A DNA stretch of 19,471 nucleotides, from contig JAEXHA010000058.1 of the NCBI GenBank assembly GCA_023450335.1, positions 1 through 19,471 on the forward strand, written 5' to 3'. The stretch comes from Actinomycetes bacterium. Its GTDB lineage: Bacteria; Actinomycetota; Actinomycetes; Actinomycetales; Microbacteriaceae. The translations under genes and the position numbers were made by a program. The notes under the pieces were generated by a model, which was not told where the DNA came from, made no database searches, and saw only the letters and a list, made by a program, of their open reading frames with translations. Positions 1-7,644 of this stretch are shown here, one piece after another (position 1 is the stretch's first letter; each line of letters opens with the position of its first letter).

Positions 1-253
1 CGTCCACACCGACGCGGCCGACGACCTCTCCGTCGCGCACGACGAGCCACATCAGTCGCGTCTGGTCAGGGTCGGGCTGGTAGTGGGGCAGGAGTCCGGC
101 AGGGGTGATCGCCTCGTCGTCGTTGCCGGCGATCTCGGCGTAGACGAGGTTGCGCACGCGGATCATCTCGATGAAGTCCGCGGCGTCGGGGGTGTCGATG
201 GATGTCGGCATGATCAGCGGTCGGAAGTCGAGCCCGGTGGTGAGCAAAGACAT
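1..253 (-). CDS. GNAT-type N-acetyltransferase, N-terminal part only (cut by left window edge)
   Basis: Eighty-four codons are visible from the ATG at 253, and the frame stays open to the window edge. The protein starts MSLLTTGLDFRPLIMPTSID. It continues with a stretch of the form 'DAADFIEMIRVRN', then '...TRLMWLVVRDGEVVGRVGV'. That is the usual N-terminal layout of a GNAT acetyltransferase: helix alpha-1, an arginine-rich turn, then beta strands reporting 'V..GEVVGRV'. The acetyl-CoA binding motif would lie past the edge, so substrate and family membership are not proven. No good Shine-Dalgarno precedes the ATG and no upstream in-frame start was found. A second in-frame ATG 14 codons downstream is possible. 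It lies 22 nt past a strong hairpin that follows the 82-residue gene, so it may be read through from that transcript. Confidence 0.6.
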   Translation of the reverse strand, partial: MSLLTTGLDFRPLIMPTSIDTPDAADFIEMIRVRNLVYAEIAGNDDEAITPAGLLPHYQPDPDQTRLMWLVVRDGEVVGRVGVD

Positions 254-275
254 GGTCGTGGTCCGTTCGGTTGAG

Positions 276-305
276 GTGGGGCCCCGGTATCAGCCGGGGC
301 CCCAC
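276..305 (-). terminator. Perfect 12-bp GC-rich hairpin after the 82-aa ORF
   Basis: Bases 276-287 and 294-305 are exact reverse complements around a 6-nt loop (TATCAG). The stem begins four bases past the stop codon of the 82-residue gene on the minus strand. There is no T-tract, as is common for actinobacterial terminators. It also lies only 22 nt upstream of the GNAT start, so it could be a partial terminator or attenuator rather than a clean transcript end. Confidence 0.6.
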
Positions 306-309
306 GGCG

Positions 310-558
310 TCAGAGTGTGGGCATCAGGTGGCGGCGCCGTTCCCACGCGCGTTCGCGCTGGGTGCGGAGCCGGGCGAGCTCGTGCCGCGAGCGGCGCAGC
401 TCGCGGTCGTCGGCGACCGGCTGCGTGCTGCGCATGAGCAGCCACAGCGCCACGCGCATGGCCAGACGGTCGACCGCCGACGGGCGCGGTGTACGTCCGG
501 ACAGCACCGATGGGTGCAGCACGGCCGACGGGCGCTCGGGAGCGAGCAGGGTGTTCAT
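310..558 (-). CDS. Small basic protein of unknown function, 82 aa
   Basis: I do not recognise this gene. The ATG at 558 is preceded by AAAGAGAAG (a moderate ribosome binding site) ending three bases before it. The frame is open further upstream (to about 747) but that part reads like untranslated leader. The product starts MNTLLAPERPSAVLHPSVLS. It has one short hydrophobic helix around residues 34-43 (AMRVALWLLM), then an arginine-rich helical tail of repeated R/E/L heptad-like character ('DRELRRSRHELARLRTQRER'), ending HLMPTL. Codon third positions are strongly G/C, as in its neighbours, which supports it being real. It sits downstream of the 27-residue ORF and is followed immediately by a strong hairpin. 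The helix plus basic tail would fit a small membrane-peripheral or nucleic-acid-contacting protein, but that is only inference. Confidence 0.6.
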   Translation of the reverse strand: MNTLLAPERPSAVLHPSVLSGRTPRPSAVDRLAMRVALWLLMRSTQPVADDRELRRSRHELARLRTQRERAWERRRHLMPTL

Positions 559-723
559 GGTCTTCTCTTTCGTAAGAGGCGTGAGTGGAGAGCCGCGAGG
601 CGGCGGGCCGCGCTCGGCCAGGTTGCCGAGGCGCACAGAGGGTGACGGCACGGTGGCCGGCACGGCAGGCAGGGCGGGGGATGCGCGAGGAAGACCTCGG
701 GCGGATGCAACGGGCGGCGTACG

Positions 724-741
724 ATCCGGGCTCAGCCGGAT
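724..741 (-). other. Short inverted repeat between the 27-aa and 82-aa ORFs
   Basis: A 6-bp perfect stem (ATCCGG / CCGGAT) with a 6-nt loop lies about 25 nt past the stop codon of the 27-residue ORF in the transcript direction. It could be a processing or attenuation hairpin if the small ORF is a leader peptide. A stem this short is expected often in GC-rich DNA, so confidence is low. Confidence 0.25.
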
Positions 742-765
742 GGGCACACTTCTAGCCCGCGGGGA

Positions 766-849
766 TCAGGCGGCGCCGAGGACAACGCAGAAGGAGACGA
801 TCCCCGTGCGTGCGGCGAACGCCGCTTCGGCAGTCATGTTCAGAATCAT
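766..849 (-). CDS. 27-residue small ORF with perfect Shine-Dalgarno (possible leader peptide or small protein)
   Basis: ATG at 849 is preceded by AAAGGAGGT, the best Shine-Dalgarno in the window, with 8 nt between GGAGG and ATG. The ORF has 27 codons and ends with TGA at 766. The product begins MILNMTAEAAFAARTG and ends with a hydrophobic IVSFCVVLGAA; it contains one cysteine and few charges. A sigma70-like promoter (TTGACG - 18 nt - TAGTGT) lies just upstream, giving a leader of roughly 30 nt. Promoter, ribosome site and ORF in correct order make translation likely despite the small size. I do not recognise a family. It is not one of the Cys-ending sulfur-gene leader peptides I know from actinobacteria. 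It may be a leader for the downstream 82-residue gene or a small membrane-active protein. Confidence 0.5.
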   Translation of the reverse strand: MILNMTAEAAFAARTGIVSFCVVLGAA

Positions 850-888
850 GTCGGGGACCTCCTTTCTCGACTTCTGACGCGATAGCCG

Positions 889-918
889 ACACTAGACCCG
901 CAAGACGCTGCGCGTCAA
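889..918 (-). promoter_or_regulatory. Sigma70-like promoter for the small-ORF transcript
   Basis: On the minus strand, -35 TTGACG (918-913) and -10 TAGTGT (894-889) are separated by 18 nt. The -35 matches five of six consensus bases. Transcription would start near 882 and run into the AAAGGAGGT ribosome site. The -35 overlaps the likely -35 area of the divergent smc promoter. Confidence 0.6.
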
Positions 919-929
919 GCCCTGTCCGC

Positions 930-935
930 TAGCGT
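930..935 (+). promoter_or_regulatory. Probable -10 element for smc
   Basis: TAGCGT fits the actinobacterial TANNNT -10 pattern. A start point about 7 nt downstream (near 942) gives a leader of about 26 nt that contains the GGAGG ribosome site of smc. It also places the upstream ATG at 938 outside the transcript. No convincing -35 is visible. Confidence 0.4.
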
Positions 936-967
936 GGATGGAACACCATTTCGCGGAGGCCGGCCGG

Positions 968-3900
968 ATGCATTTGAAGAGCGTGACGCTCAAGGGATTC
1001 AAGTCCTTCGCGCAGCCGACCACGTTCGTGCTCGAGCCCGGTGTGACCTGCATCGTGGGCCCCAACGGCTCGGGCAAGTCCAACGTCGTGGACGCGTTGG
1101 CGTGGGTCATGGGCGAGCAGGCCGTGAAGACTCTCCGCGGCGGCAAGATGGAGGACGTCATCTTCGCCGGCACCGCCACACGCGGTCCGCTCGGGCGTGC
1201 CGAAGTGCAGCTGACGATCGACAACAGCGACGGAGCATTGCCGATCGAGTACAGCGAGGTGACGATCAGCCGCACGCTGTTCCGCAACGGTGCCAGCGAG
1301 TACGCGATCAACGGGGAGACCTGTCGGCTGCTGGATGTGCAGGAGCTGCTCAGCGACTCGGGCCTGGGCCGCGAGATGCACGTCATCGTCGGTCAGGGCC
1401 GGCTCGACACGGTCCTGCAGGCCAGCCCCGAGGACCGCCGCGGTTTCATCGAAGAGGCCGCCGGCATCCTCAAGCATCGGCGCCGCAAGGAGAAGACCCT
1501 CCGCAAGCTCGAGGCGATGGAGACCAACCTGACCCGCTTGAGCGATCTGGCCGGTGAGCTGCGACGCCAGCTCAAGCCGTTGGGCAAGCAGGCCGAGATC
1601 GCTCGCGAAGCCGCCACGATCGCGGCCGTCGTGCGTGACGCGAAGGCGCGACTGTACGCGGACGAGCTCGTGACGCTGCGCACCCAGCTGGCAGATCATG
1701 CCCGCAGCGAGCAGGAGCGACACACCGAGAGGCTGGTCCTCCAGGACGAAGCCGATCAGCTCAAGGGCCGTGTGGAGGCGCTCGAATCGCAGCAGCAGTC
1801 CGACGTCGTCGACGCGGCCCGCGCCGCCGCGTTCGCTCTCGAGCAGGTGCAGGAGCGACTGCGCGGCCTGTACTCGCTGGCCGGTCAGCGTCAGGCGCTG
1901 CTCGACGACGACGGCCGGCTCGATGTGGAAGTCGCCACCGTCTCGCAGGCCGCCATCGACGAGGCCCGCGCCGAGATCGATGACATCGCCGGGGGATTGG
2001 GCGATGCGCAGGACGCCGCGGCTGCCGCCGCGCGTGACGTCATCCGTGCCCGTGCCGAACTCGACGCCCTCGACGCGGACATCGCCGCCCAGAGTGCGCT
2101 CGTCTCCGAACACGACATGCGCCTCACGACCCTGCGCGGTGCCGCCGACGCCGCCGGTTCTCGGCTGGAGGCGGTGCGCGCCGCCGTCGACCGTCAGCAG
2201 CGGGCGCTGGATGCCGCGCTGCAACGCCGCGTCGAGACGGACGAGGCCCTCGCCGGTGTCGACCCCGACCTCGTGCCGGAGAGCTCATCGGCCGAGCACG
2301 CCGCCGCCTACGAACGTGCCCAGCACGACGCGACCCAGGCGGAAGCGGAAGTGGGCACGCTGCGCGAGCGCTTGCACGCCGCCGAACGCGAGGTCGAGTC
2401 GCTGACCGCACAGGCCGCGGCCCTCGGGAGAGCACTCGATGTGCGAAACGCCGCCGCCGCCCTGATCGAACGCGGCGGCCGGGGCATCCGCGGTGTCGTG
2501 TCGGATGCGGTGAAGGTCAAGTCCGGGTTCGAGGCGGCCATCGCCGCCGCGCTCGGGTCGCTGGCCGAGGGTGTGCTCGTGGATGATGTCGCCGCCGCTC
2601 TGGAGCTGGCTGCCACCGCGCGGGACGCGGACCTGGGCACCGTGGATATCGCGGTCGCCGACGCCGGGGCCATGGCACCGGATCTGGGCGGCATCGCCGG
2701 GGTCACGCCCGCCCGCGACGTCGTGACGGCGCCTGAGGGGGTGGCCGGTGTGCTGTCCTATGTGGTCGTCGTCGACGACATCGTCGACGCCCACCGCGCG
2801 GGACGTGAGCTGGCAGCGCGCGAGGTGGGTGGCCCGGTGGTTGTGGTGACCCGCGCAGGCGAGGTGGTCACCGAACACACGATCCGTGCCGGCTCCGGCG
2901 CCGGCCGTTCGCGGCTGGAGCTGGCTGCCGAGCGCGATGCGGCGCGCGAACGACTCAGCGAGATCACGGTGATCGCAGACTCGCTGCGCGAGGGGCTCGC
3001 CGACGCCCAGCGGCGATGGGACCAGGCCCGCACACGCACGAAGCAGACTCTGCAGGCCCTCCGTGACCACGATGCCGCATTGGCCGCCCACACCGAGCAG
3101 GTCAATCGCGCAACGGTGCGGCACGAGGCTGCCGTCGCCGAATGCGACCGGCTGCAGGCGGGTCTCGTGCAGGCGCAGGCCGCGGTGGCCGACGCCGAGG
3201 CCACCGCCCGCACCGCCGGCGATCACCTCGAGCGCGCCCTGGCGGCACCGCGTCCGATTCTCGACGCGTCGGCTCGCGACGGACTGCTGGCGACCCTCGA
3301 GCATGCACGGGATGCCGAGATGCGCTCGCGACTGGACGTCGAGACGCTGCGTGAGCGGGTGCGGGCAGGGGAGGCGCGCGTCACCCAGTTGGAGCGTCAG
3401 CGCGAGCGCGAACGTGCGGCCGCCGAGGAAGCCGCACGTCGTGCCGTCATCCGGCGCGCGCAACGGGCCCTGGCTGCCGAGGTGGCCGACCAGCTGCCAC
3501 CGGTGCTCGACTCGGTCGATCGGTCGGTCACTGCGGCGCGGGTCGAACTCTCGCTCGCCGAGCAGACGCGCACCGAGGTGACGGCCGAGCTCACCCAGCT
3601 GCGCACGCAGGAGGCGACCGTGCGGGAGCGACTGAGCGCTCTCACCGAGAGCGTCCACGGGCTCGAGCTGCAGATGCACGAGAAGCGTCTCCACGTGACG
3701 AGCCTGCTTGAGCGGGTCTCGTCGGAGTTGAGCCTCGACGAACGTATTCTTGTAACGGAATATGGCCCCGACCAGCGCATCCCCAACGATGACGGGGAAG
3801 GGGAGGGCACTCCGTTCGACGTCGCTTCGCAGCGCCGCCGCCTGCACGAGGCGGAGCGCAAGCTCGCCCAGCTCGGCCGGGTCAACCCGCTCGCGCTGGA

Positions 3901-4480
3901 GGAGTTCGCGGCGCTCGAGCAGCGCCATGCGTTCCTCACCGAGCAGTTGAACGATCTGACCGAGACGCGCAAGGATCTGCTGACGATCATCGAAGAGCTC
4001 GACGAACGCATGCAGACCATCTTCCTCGCAGCCTTCGAAGACACGCGCATCGCGTTCGGCGAAGTGTTCCCGATCCTGTTCCCCGGCGGTGCAGGCAGCA
4101 TCTCGCTGACCGATCCGGACAACCCCCTCACCACCGGTATCGACGTCGCGGTGCGACCGGTCGGCAAGAAGATCGAGCGCCTGTCGCTGCTGTCCGGCGG
4201 CGAACGTTCACTGGCGGCGGTCGCGCTGCTGACGGCGATCTTCAAGGCCCGGCCCAGTCCCTTCTACATCCTCGATGAGGTCGAGGCAGCGCTTGACGAC
4301 GCCAACCTCGGGAGGCTGCTGGGTGTCTTCGAGCAGCTGCGCGAGTCCAGTCAGCTGATCGTCATCACCCACCAGAAGCGGACGATGGAGATCGCCGATG
4401 CGCTCTACGGCGTGTCGATGCGGCAGGACGGTGTGTCAGCTGTGGTCGGGCAACGCGTGCGCGAGCGCGAGATCGCCTGA
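968..4480 (+). CDS. smc: Chromosome segregation protein SMC
   Basis: SMC is the ATPase core of bacterial condensin; it organises and segregates the nucleoid with ScpA and ScpB. The 1170-residue product has the full family layout. The N-terminal head carries Walker A GPNGSGKS at residues 31-38. A long coiled coil rich in Ala/Glu/Arg follows, then a hinge at about 505-650 (beginning GIRGVVSDAV), then the return coiled coil. The C-terminal head has the ABC signature LSGGE at 1075-1079 and Walker B YILDE at 1100-1104, followed by the D-loop and ITHQK. The ATG at 968 is chosen because GGAGG lies 8 nt before it and the protein then starts directly with MHLKSVTLKGFKSF; the in-frame ATG at 938 would add ten non-conserved residues. 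ftsY follows 22 nt later. The rnc-mutM genes that often precede smc in actinobacteria are not here. Confidence 0.98.
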   Translation: MHLKSVTLKGFKSFAQPTTFVLEPGVTCIVGPNGSGKSNVVDALAWVMGEQAVKTLRGGKMEDVIFAGTATRGPLGRAEVQLTIDNSDGALPIEYSEVTISRTLFRNGASEYAINGETCRLLDVQELLSDSGLGREMHVIVGQGRLDTVLQASPEDRRGFIEEAAGILKHRRRKEKTLRKLEAMETNLTRLSDLAGELRRQLKPLGKQAEIAREAATIAAVVRDAKARLYADELVTLRTQLADHARSEQERHTERLVLQDEADQLKGRVEALESQQQSDVVDAARAAAFALEQVQERLRGLYSLAGQRQALLDDDGRLDVEVATVSQAAIDEARAEIDDIAGGLGDAQDAAAAAARDVIRARAELDALDADIAAQSALVSEHDMRLTTLRGAADAAGSRLEAVRAAVDRQQRALDAALQRRVETDEALAGVDPDLVPESSSAEHAAAYERAQHDATQAEAEVGTLRERLHAAEREVESLTAQAAALGRALDVRNAAAALIERGGRGIRGVVSDAVKVKSGFEAAIAAALGSLAEGVLVDDVAAALELAATARDADLGTVDIAVADAGAMAPDLGGIAGVTPARDVVTAPEGVAGVLSYVVVVDDIVDAHRAGRELAAREVGGPVVVVTRAGEVVTEHTIRAGSGAGRSRLELAAERDAARERLSEITVIADSLREGLADAQRRWDQARTRTKQTLQALRDHDAALAAHTEQVNRATVRHEAAVAECDRLQAGLVQAQAAVADAEATARTAGDHLERALAAPRPILDASARDGLLATLEHARDAEMRSRLDVETLRERVRAGEARVTQLERQRERERAAAEEAARRAVIRRAQRALAAEVADQLPPVLDSVDRSVTAARVELSLAEQTRTEVTAELTQLRTQEATVRERLSALTESVHGLELQMHEKRLHVTSLLERVSSELSLDERILVTEYGPDQRIPNDDGEGEGTPFDVASQRRRLHEAERKLAQLGRVNPLALEEFAALEQRHAFLTEQLNDLTETRKDLLTIIEELDERMQTIFLAAFEDTRIAFGEVFPILFPGGAGSISLTDPDNPLTTGIDVAVRPVGKKIERLSLLSGGERSLAAVALLTAIFKARPSPFYILDEVEAALDDANLGRLLGVFEQLRESSQLIVITHQKRTMEIADALYGVSMRQDGVSAVVGQRVREREIA

Positions 4481-4490
4481 CCGGCCCGGA

Positions 4491-4496
4491 TAGGCT
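4491..4496 (+). promoter_or_regulatory. -10 element for a leaderless ftsY transcript
   Basis: TAGGCT (TANNNT pattern) ends exactly 6 nt before the ftsY ATG, so the A of ATG would be at or next to +1. No Shine-Dalgarno is present, which is consistent with leaderless translation. No clear -35 is seen. Confidence 0.45.
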
Positions 4497-4502
4497 GGTC
4501 CC

Positions 4503-5375
4503 ATGGCGGAGAAGTCCTGGTCGCTCGGCCGCGCCCTGCGCGGCATGTTCACCAAACCCACGATCGACGAGACGACCTGGGACGATCTCGAAACGGCGCT
4601 GCTGACCGCCGACTTCGGTCCCGACGTGACCGAGCGGATCGTGGCGGAGCTGCGCGAGAAGGTCGAACGGTTCCGCACGACGGACCCGCGCGACCTGCAG
4701 CGCATGCTGAAGGAGACCCTCGAGGAGCATTTCGCGAAGTTCGACACGACGCTCAAGCTCACCGAGCGGCCCGCTGTGGTGCTCGTGGTCGGGGTCAACG
4801 GCGTGGGCAAGACCACCACGATCGGCAAGTTCGCCCACTACCTCCAGCGGTTCGGCCGCTCCGTGGTCGTGGGCGCCGCCGACACCTTCCGGGCCGCCGC
4901 TGTCGACCAGCTCGCGACGTGGGCCGAACGTGGCGGCGCGGCGATCGTGCGTCCCCAGCAGGAAGGCCAGGATCCGGCATCCGTCGCCTTTCAGACGATC
5001 GATCACGCCAAACGCACCGGAACCGAGATCGTCCTGGTCGACACCGCCGGCAGACTCCACACCAAGGGGGGACTGATGGACGAGCTGACCAAGATCCGGC
5101 GGGTGGTCGAGAAGCAGGCGCCGATCAGCGAGGTGCTGCTCGTCCTGGACGCGACCACCGGGCAGAACGGGGTCATGCAGGCCGAAGCCTTCCTGCAGCA
5201 CGCCGGGGTGACCGGGCTGGTGCTCACCAAGCTCGACGGCTCGGCGCGCGGCGGCTTCGTCCTGGCCGTGCAGGAGCGCACCGGCATCCCCGTCAAACTG
5301 CTCGGACAGGGTGAGGGCATCGGGGATCTGACCGGCTTCACGCCGCACGTCTTCGCCGCCGCACTCGTGGATTGA
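4503..5375 (+). CDS. ftsY: Signal recognition particle receptor FtsY
   Basis: FtsY is the membrane-associated SRP receptor GTPase that docks Ffh-ribosome complexes at the SecYEG translocon. The 290-residue protein has the N domain (about 1-85) and a G domain. The G domain contains G1 GVNGVGKT at 97-104, the DTFRAAA insertion-box motif at 127-133, DTAGR at 180-184 and TKLDG at 242-246, and the conserved closing GQGEGIGDL...F. The long acidic A domain found in E. coli FtsY is missing; only about 20 residues precede the N domain, as in short actinobacterial and Gram-positive forms. The short N-terminal segment (KSWSLGRALRGMFTKPT) is amphipathic and basic, a likely membrane-targeting helix. It lies 22 nt after smc. 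Its partner ffh is only 4 kb downstream. Confidence 0.97.
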   Translation: MAEKSWSLGRALRGMFTKPTIDETTWDDLETALLTADFGPDVTERIVAELREKVERFRTTDPRDLQRMLKETLEEHFAKFDTTLKLTERPAVVLVVGVNGVGKTTTIGKFAHYLQRFGRSVVVGAADTFRAAAVDQLATWAERGGAAIVRPQQEGQDPASVAFQTIDHAKRTGTEIVLVDTAGRLHTKGGLMDELTKIRRVVEKQAPISEVLLVLDATTGQNGVMQAEAFLQHAGVTGLVLTKLDGSARGGFVLAVQERTGIPVKLLGQGEGIGDLTGFTPHVFAAALVD

Positions 5376-5431
5376 CCCGCATCGGCCGCGCCGGGGTCGC
5401 AAACCGGCGTCCGGGCTGGTTTCATGGGCAT

Positions 5432-5932
5432 ATGGCCATCGAGCACGACTACTTCGGATTGCTGGAGTCCGGTCCGGACGGATCGATCTTCTGGTCGGAG
5501 GTCGTGGATTTCGGCGACCAGCGCGTGACGGTCGATCTGACCGCTCCCGACCAGGACGATGTGTCGGCCGACGCCCTCGACGTCGCCGCGGCGATGGTGT
5601 CATCGCTCGAATCGATCGACCTGCGCGCGCGCAACGCCATGGTGTCCGAGCTCGACGATCGCACGAGCGAGGTGACCGAGTACATCCTGCAGCAGCAGGA
5701 GCAGCTGGGCTCGCAGCTCGAGGACTTCCTCGTCGACATATCGGGGGATGTCCACATCGACGTCATCCGCTCGCTCGAACTGGTGAGCATGACGATCCTC
5801 GCGGACGAGCACGGTGGCTCCGATCCCTTCGCGGTGCTGGAATATGCGCTGGACCGCGACGCGACCGACGAGGTGCTGCTGGTGAACCTCAGCTCCGACG
5901 GCGGCGTGCAGTCGGTCACGAGCGCGGACTGA
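5432..5932 (+). CDS. Acidic conserved protein, probable DUF2004 family
   Basis: The product is 166 residues, starting MAIEHDYFGLLESGPDGSIF. It is strongly acidic and has no signal peptide or membrane segment. The sequence 'FWSEVVDFGDQRVTVDLTAPDQD', the middle amphipathic helices and the C-terminal 'VLLVNLSSDGGV' resemble, from memory, the DUF2004 proteins of Microbacteriaceae; that assignment is not verified. No catalytic motif is visible and no function is known to me. The ATG at 5432 is preferred over an upstream in-frame start at 5372 because the added residues (MTRIGRAGVANRRPG...) are basic and unlike the rest, and the upstream start overlaps the ftsY stop. It lies 56 nt after ftsY and may be co-transcribed. 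Its last 17 nt overlap the convergent GNAT gene. Confidence 0.75.
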   Translation: MAIEHDYFGLLESGPDGSIFWSEVVDFGDQRVTVDLTAPDQDDVSADALDVAAAMVSSLESIDLRARNAMVSELDDRTSEVTEYILQQQEQLGSQLEDFLVDISGDVHIDVIRSLELVSMTILADEHGGSDPFAVLEYALDRDATDEVLLVNLSSDGGVQSVTSAD

Positions 5933-6608
5933 GCCCGCCCGAAAGGGGCACCGATGCGTAGTCGGCCATCGGCAGCAGCCGCATGCCCTCAGGGCGCGTC
6001 GCCGCGGTGATGATCGCCGCGCCCGCTGGGTCGTCGCCCATCACCCCGTGCAGATAGCCGGTCACGGCGACCGCCTCCGCCGGCGTGAGCGGTCGCGGCG
6101 CAGCACCGGGTGCCGAGGTGCCCACGACAGTGAGCAGCAGACCGTGAACGCGAGGCAGCCCGGCGCCGGCCGCCGGCTGGAAATACGGAATGTCGACGAC
6201 ACCCGCGGCCGTGCGCGCGTAGAACGCCAGGCGCCGCTGCGGGTCGCCGTGTACGGGATGCGGGGCGAACACATCGGGGCGCTCCACCTCGGCGAGGACC
6301 ACCATGGTGCCCGGCTGCGACAGCCAGCGCGTCACCCCGGCATCCAGGAGCCCACCGCCGACACCGCCGCCACGCCCGCGCGCGCCGACCGCGAGCCAGC
6401 TCACCAGCACCGCGGCGCCGTGCCGTTGGCCGACGATCGCGCCGCGCACACCGTCGGGGCCGGTCGCCGCGATCACCTCGTACTCACCGCGCTGACATGC
6501 GTCGAGGAAGTCCGGGCGCGTCAGCAGCTCGGCCGCCGGAAAGCTCGGGTGCAGGACGTCGTCGTACACCTGCTCCAGTACGCCGCGATCCGTCGTGATC
6601 TCGCTCAT
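5916..6608 (-). CDS. GNAT-family N-acetyltransferase, third gene of the lip operon
   Basis: A 230-residue cytosolic protein starting MSEITTDRGVLEQVYDDVLH. The segment 'AVLVSWLAVGARGRGGGVGGGLLDAGVTRW' (residues about 66-95) matches GNAT motif A: a hydrophobic strand followed by an R/G-rich acetyl-CoA pyrophosphate-binding loop and helix. Around residue 127 'RLAFYARTAAGVVDIPYFQP' resembles motif B, where an aromatic Y faces the CoA thiol. The substrate is unknown. It starts only 7 nt after the lipA stop, with no room for its own promoter, so it is probably part of the lipB-lipA transcript. A link to lipoate or protein acylation is possible but not shown. The 3' end overlaps the convergent DUF2004-like gene by 17 nt, leaving no space for a terminator. 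Confidence 0.8.
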   Translation of the reverse strand: MSEITTDRGVLEQVYDDVLHPSFPAAELLTRPDFLDACQRGEYEVIAATGPDGVRGAIVGQRHGAAVLVSWLAVGARGRGGGVGGGLLDAGVTRWLSQPGTMVVLAEVERPDVFAPHPVHGDPQRRLAFYARTAAGVVDIPYFQPAAGAGLPRVHGLLLTVVGTSAPGAAPRPLTPAEAVAVTGYLHGVMGDDPAGAAIITAATRPEGMRLLPMADYASVPLSGGLSPRS

Positions 6609-6615
6609 GCCGCGA

Positions 6616-7644
6616 CTATACGGCCTGCGCGAAGCTCCGGTCCCCGGTGGCGATGTCGGCTGCCAGATGCTCCAGCCCCGCCGGGATGGCGCGCCCCTTC
6701 GAGACCATCGACTGCGCCCACAGCCGGCCCGCCCGGTACGACGATCGCACCAGCGGTCCCGCGAGCACGCCGAGGAATCCGATGCGCTCGGCGTGCTCTT
6801 TGAACTCCACGAACTCGTCCGGCTTGACCCACCGGGCCACCGGCAGATGGCGCGGCGACGGGCGCAGGTACTGCGTGATGGTCACGATGTCGGTGCCGGC
6901 GTCGTGCAGATCCTGCAGTGCCTGCACCACTTCCTCCGGCTCTTCGCCCATCCCCAGGATGAGGTTCGACTTGGTGATCAGCCCGGCATCCCTCGCCTGG
7001 GTGAGGACGTTCAGCGACCGCTCATACCGGAATGCAGGGCGGATGCGCTTGAAGATGCGCGGCACCGTCTCGACGTTGTGAGCGAACACCTCGGGGCGAG
7101 CGTCGAAGATCTCGCCGAGCAGCGCCGGGTCGGCGTTGTGCTCATTGGCCAGCAGCTCGACGCCCGTGCCCGGGTTCTCGGCATGGATCCGACGCACCGT
7201 CTCCGCGTTCAGCCACGCACCGGTGTCGGGCAGGTCGTCGCGGGCGACAGAGGTGATCGTCGCGTAGCGCAGCTGCATGCGGCGCACGCTGTCGGCCACG
7301 CGCCGGGGCTCGTCGGTGTCATAGGCGTCAGGCTTGCCGGTGTCGATCTGGCAGAAGTCGCATCGCCGCGTGCACTGTGAACCCCCGATGAGGAAGGTCG
7401 CCTCCCGGTCCTCCCAGCATTCGAAGATGTTGGGGCACCCGGCCTCCTGGCACACCGTGTGCAAGCCCTCGTCCTTCACGAGCGTCTGCAGGGCCTGGTA
7501 CTCCGGGCCCATGCGCGCCTTCGTCTTGATCCATTCCGGCTTGCGTTCGATGGGAGTCTCGGCGTTGCGGATCTCCAGGCGCAGCAGCTTGCGCCCGCCG
7601 GGGGCGGTGCGCGGGGTGGATGCCGGGGTGCCGCAGGCGCTCAT
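6616..7644 (-). CDS. lipA: Lipoyl synthase LipA
   Basis: LipA is a radical-SAM enzyme that inserts two sulfur atoms into protein-bound octanoyl groups to make lipoate on E2 subunits and GcvH. The 342-residue protein has both iron-sulfur sites. The auxiliary cluster has Cys65, Cys70 and Cys76 (CQEAGCPNIFEC), and the radical-SAM CxxxCxxC has Cys91, Cys95 and Cys98 (CTRRCDFC). The C-terminal RSSY motif that ligates the auxiliary cluster is at 300-303. Other conserved LipA stretches are KPEWIK, TSVARDDL, FAHNVETV and QYLRPS. The start ATG at 7644 has GGAGG about 8 nt upstream, inside lipB, and forms an ATGA 4-nt overlap with the lipB stop, so the two are translationally coupled. It is followed 7 nt later by a GNAT gene. 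Confidence 0.98.
   Translation of the reverse strand: MSACGTPASTPRTAPGGRKLLRLEIRNAETPIERKPEWIKTKARMGPEYQALQTLVKDEGLHTVCQEAGCPNIFECWEDREATFLIGGSQCTRRCDFCQIDTGKPDAYDTDEPRRVADSVRRMQLRYATITSVARDDLPDTGAWLNAETVRRIHAENPGTGVELLANEHNADPALLGEIFDARPEVFAHNVETVPRIFKRIRPAFRYERSLNVLTQARDAGLITKSNLILGMGEEPEEVVQALQDLHDAGTDIVTITQYLRPSPRHLPVARWVKPDEFVEFKEHAERIGFLGVLAGPLVRSSYRAGRLWAQSMVSKGRAIPAGLEHLAADIATGDRSFAQAV

Noticed and set aside
559..747. N-terminal extension of the 82-aa protein to 145 aa
   Set aside because: The added part is Pro/Arg/Ser-rich with no ribosome site and covers the hairpin region; the ATG at 558 has AAAGAGAAG just upstream.
938..967. Earlier ATG for smc
   Set aside because: It has no ribosome site, adds ten non-conserved residues and lies upstream of the likely transcription start; ATG at 968 has GGAGG at 8 nt.
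1780..2060. Repetitive GCC/GCG-rich stretches in smc that look like repeats
   Set aside because: They encode the Ala/Glu-rich coiled coil and reflect codon bias, not a DNA repeat.
929..2224. 431-aa open frame antisense to smc
   Set aside because: It lies wholly opposite conserved SMC codons, is an expected by-product of high GC, and shows no recognisable domain or ribosome site.
2285..3928. 547-aa open frame antisense to the smc coiled coil and hinge
   Set aside because: Composition is typical of shadow frames (His/Arg/Gly-rich), with no domain; the sense strand is unambiguous SMC.
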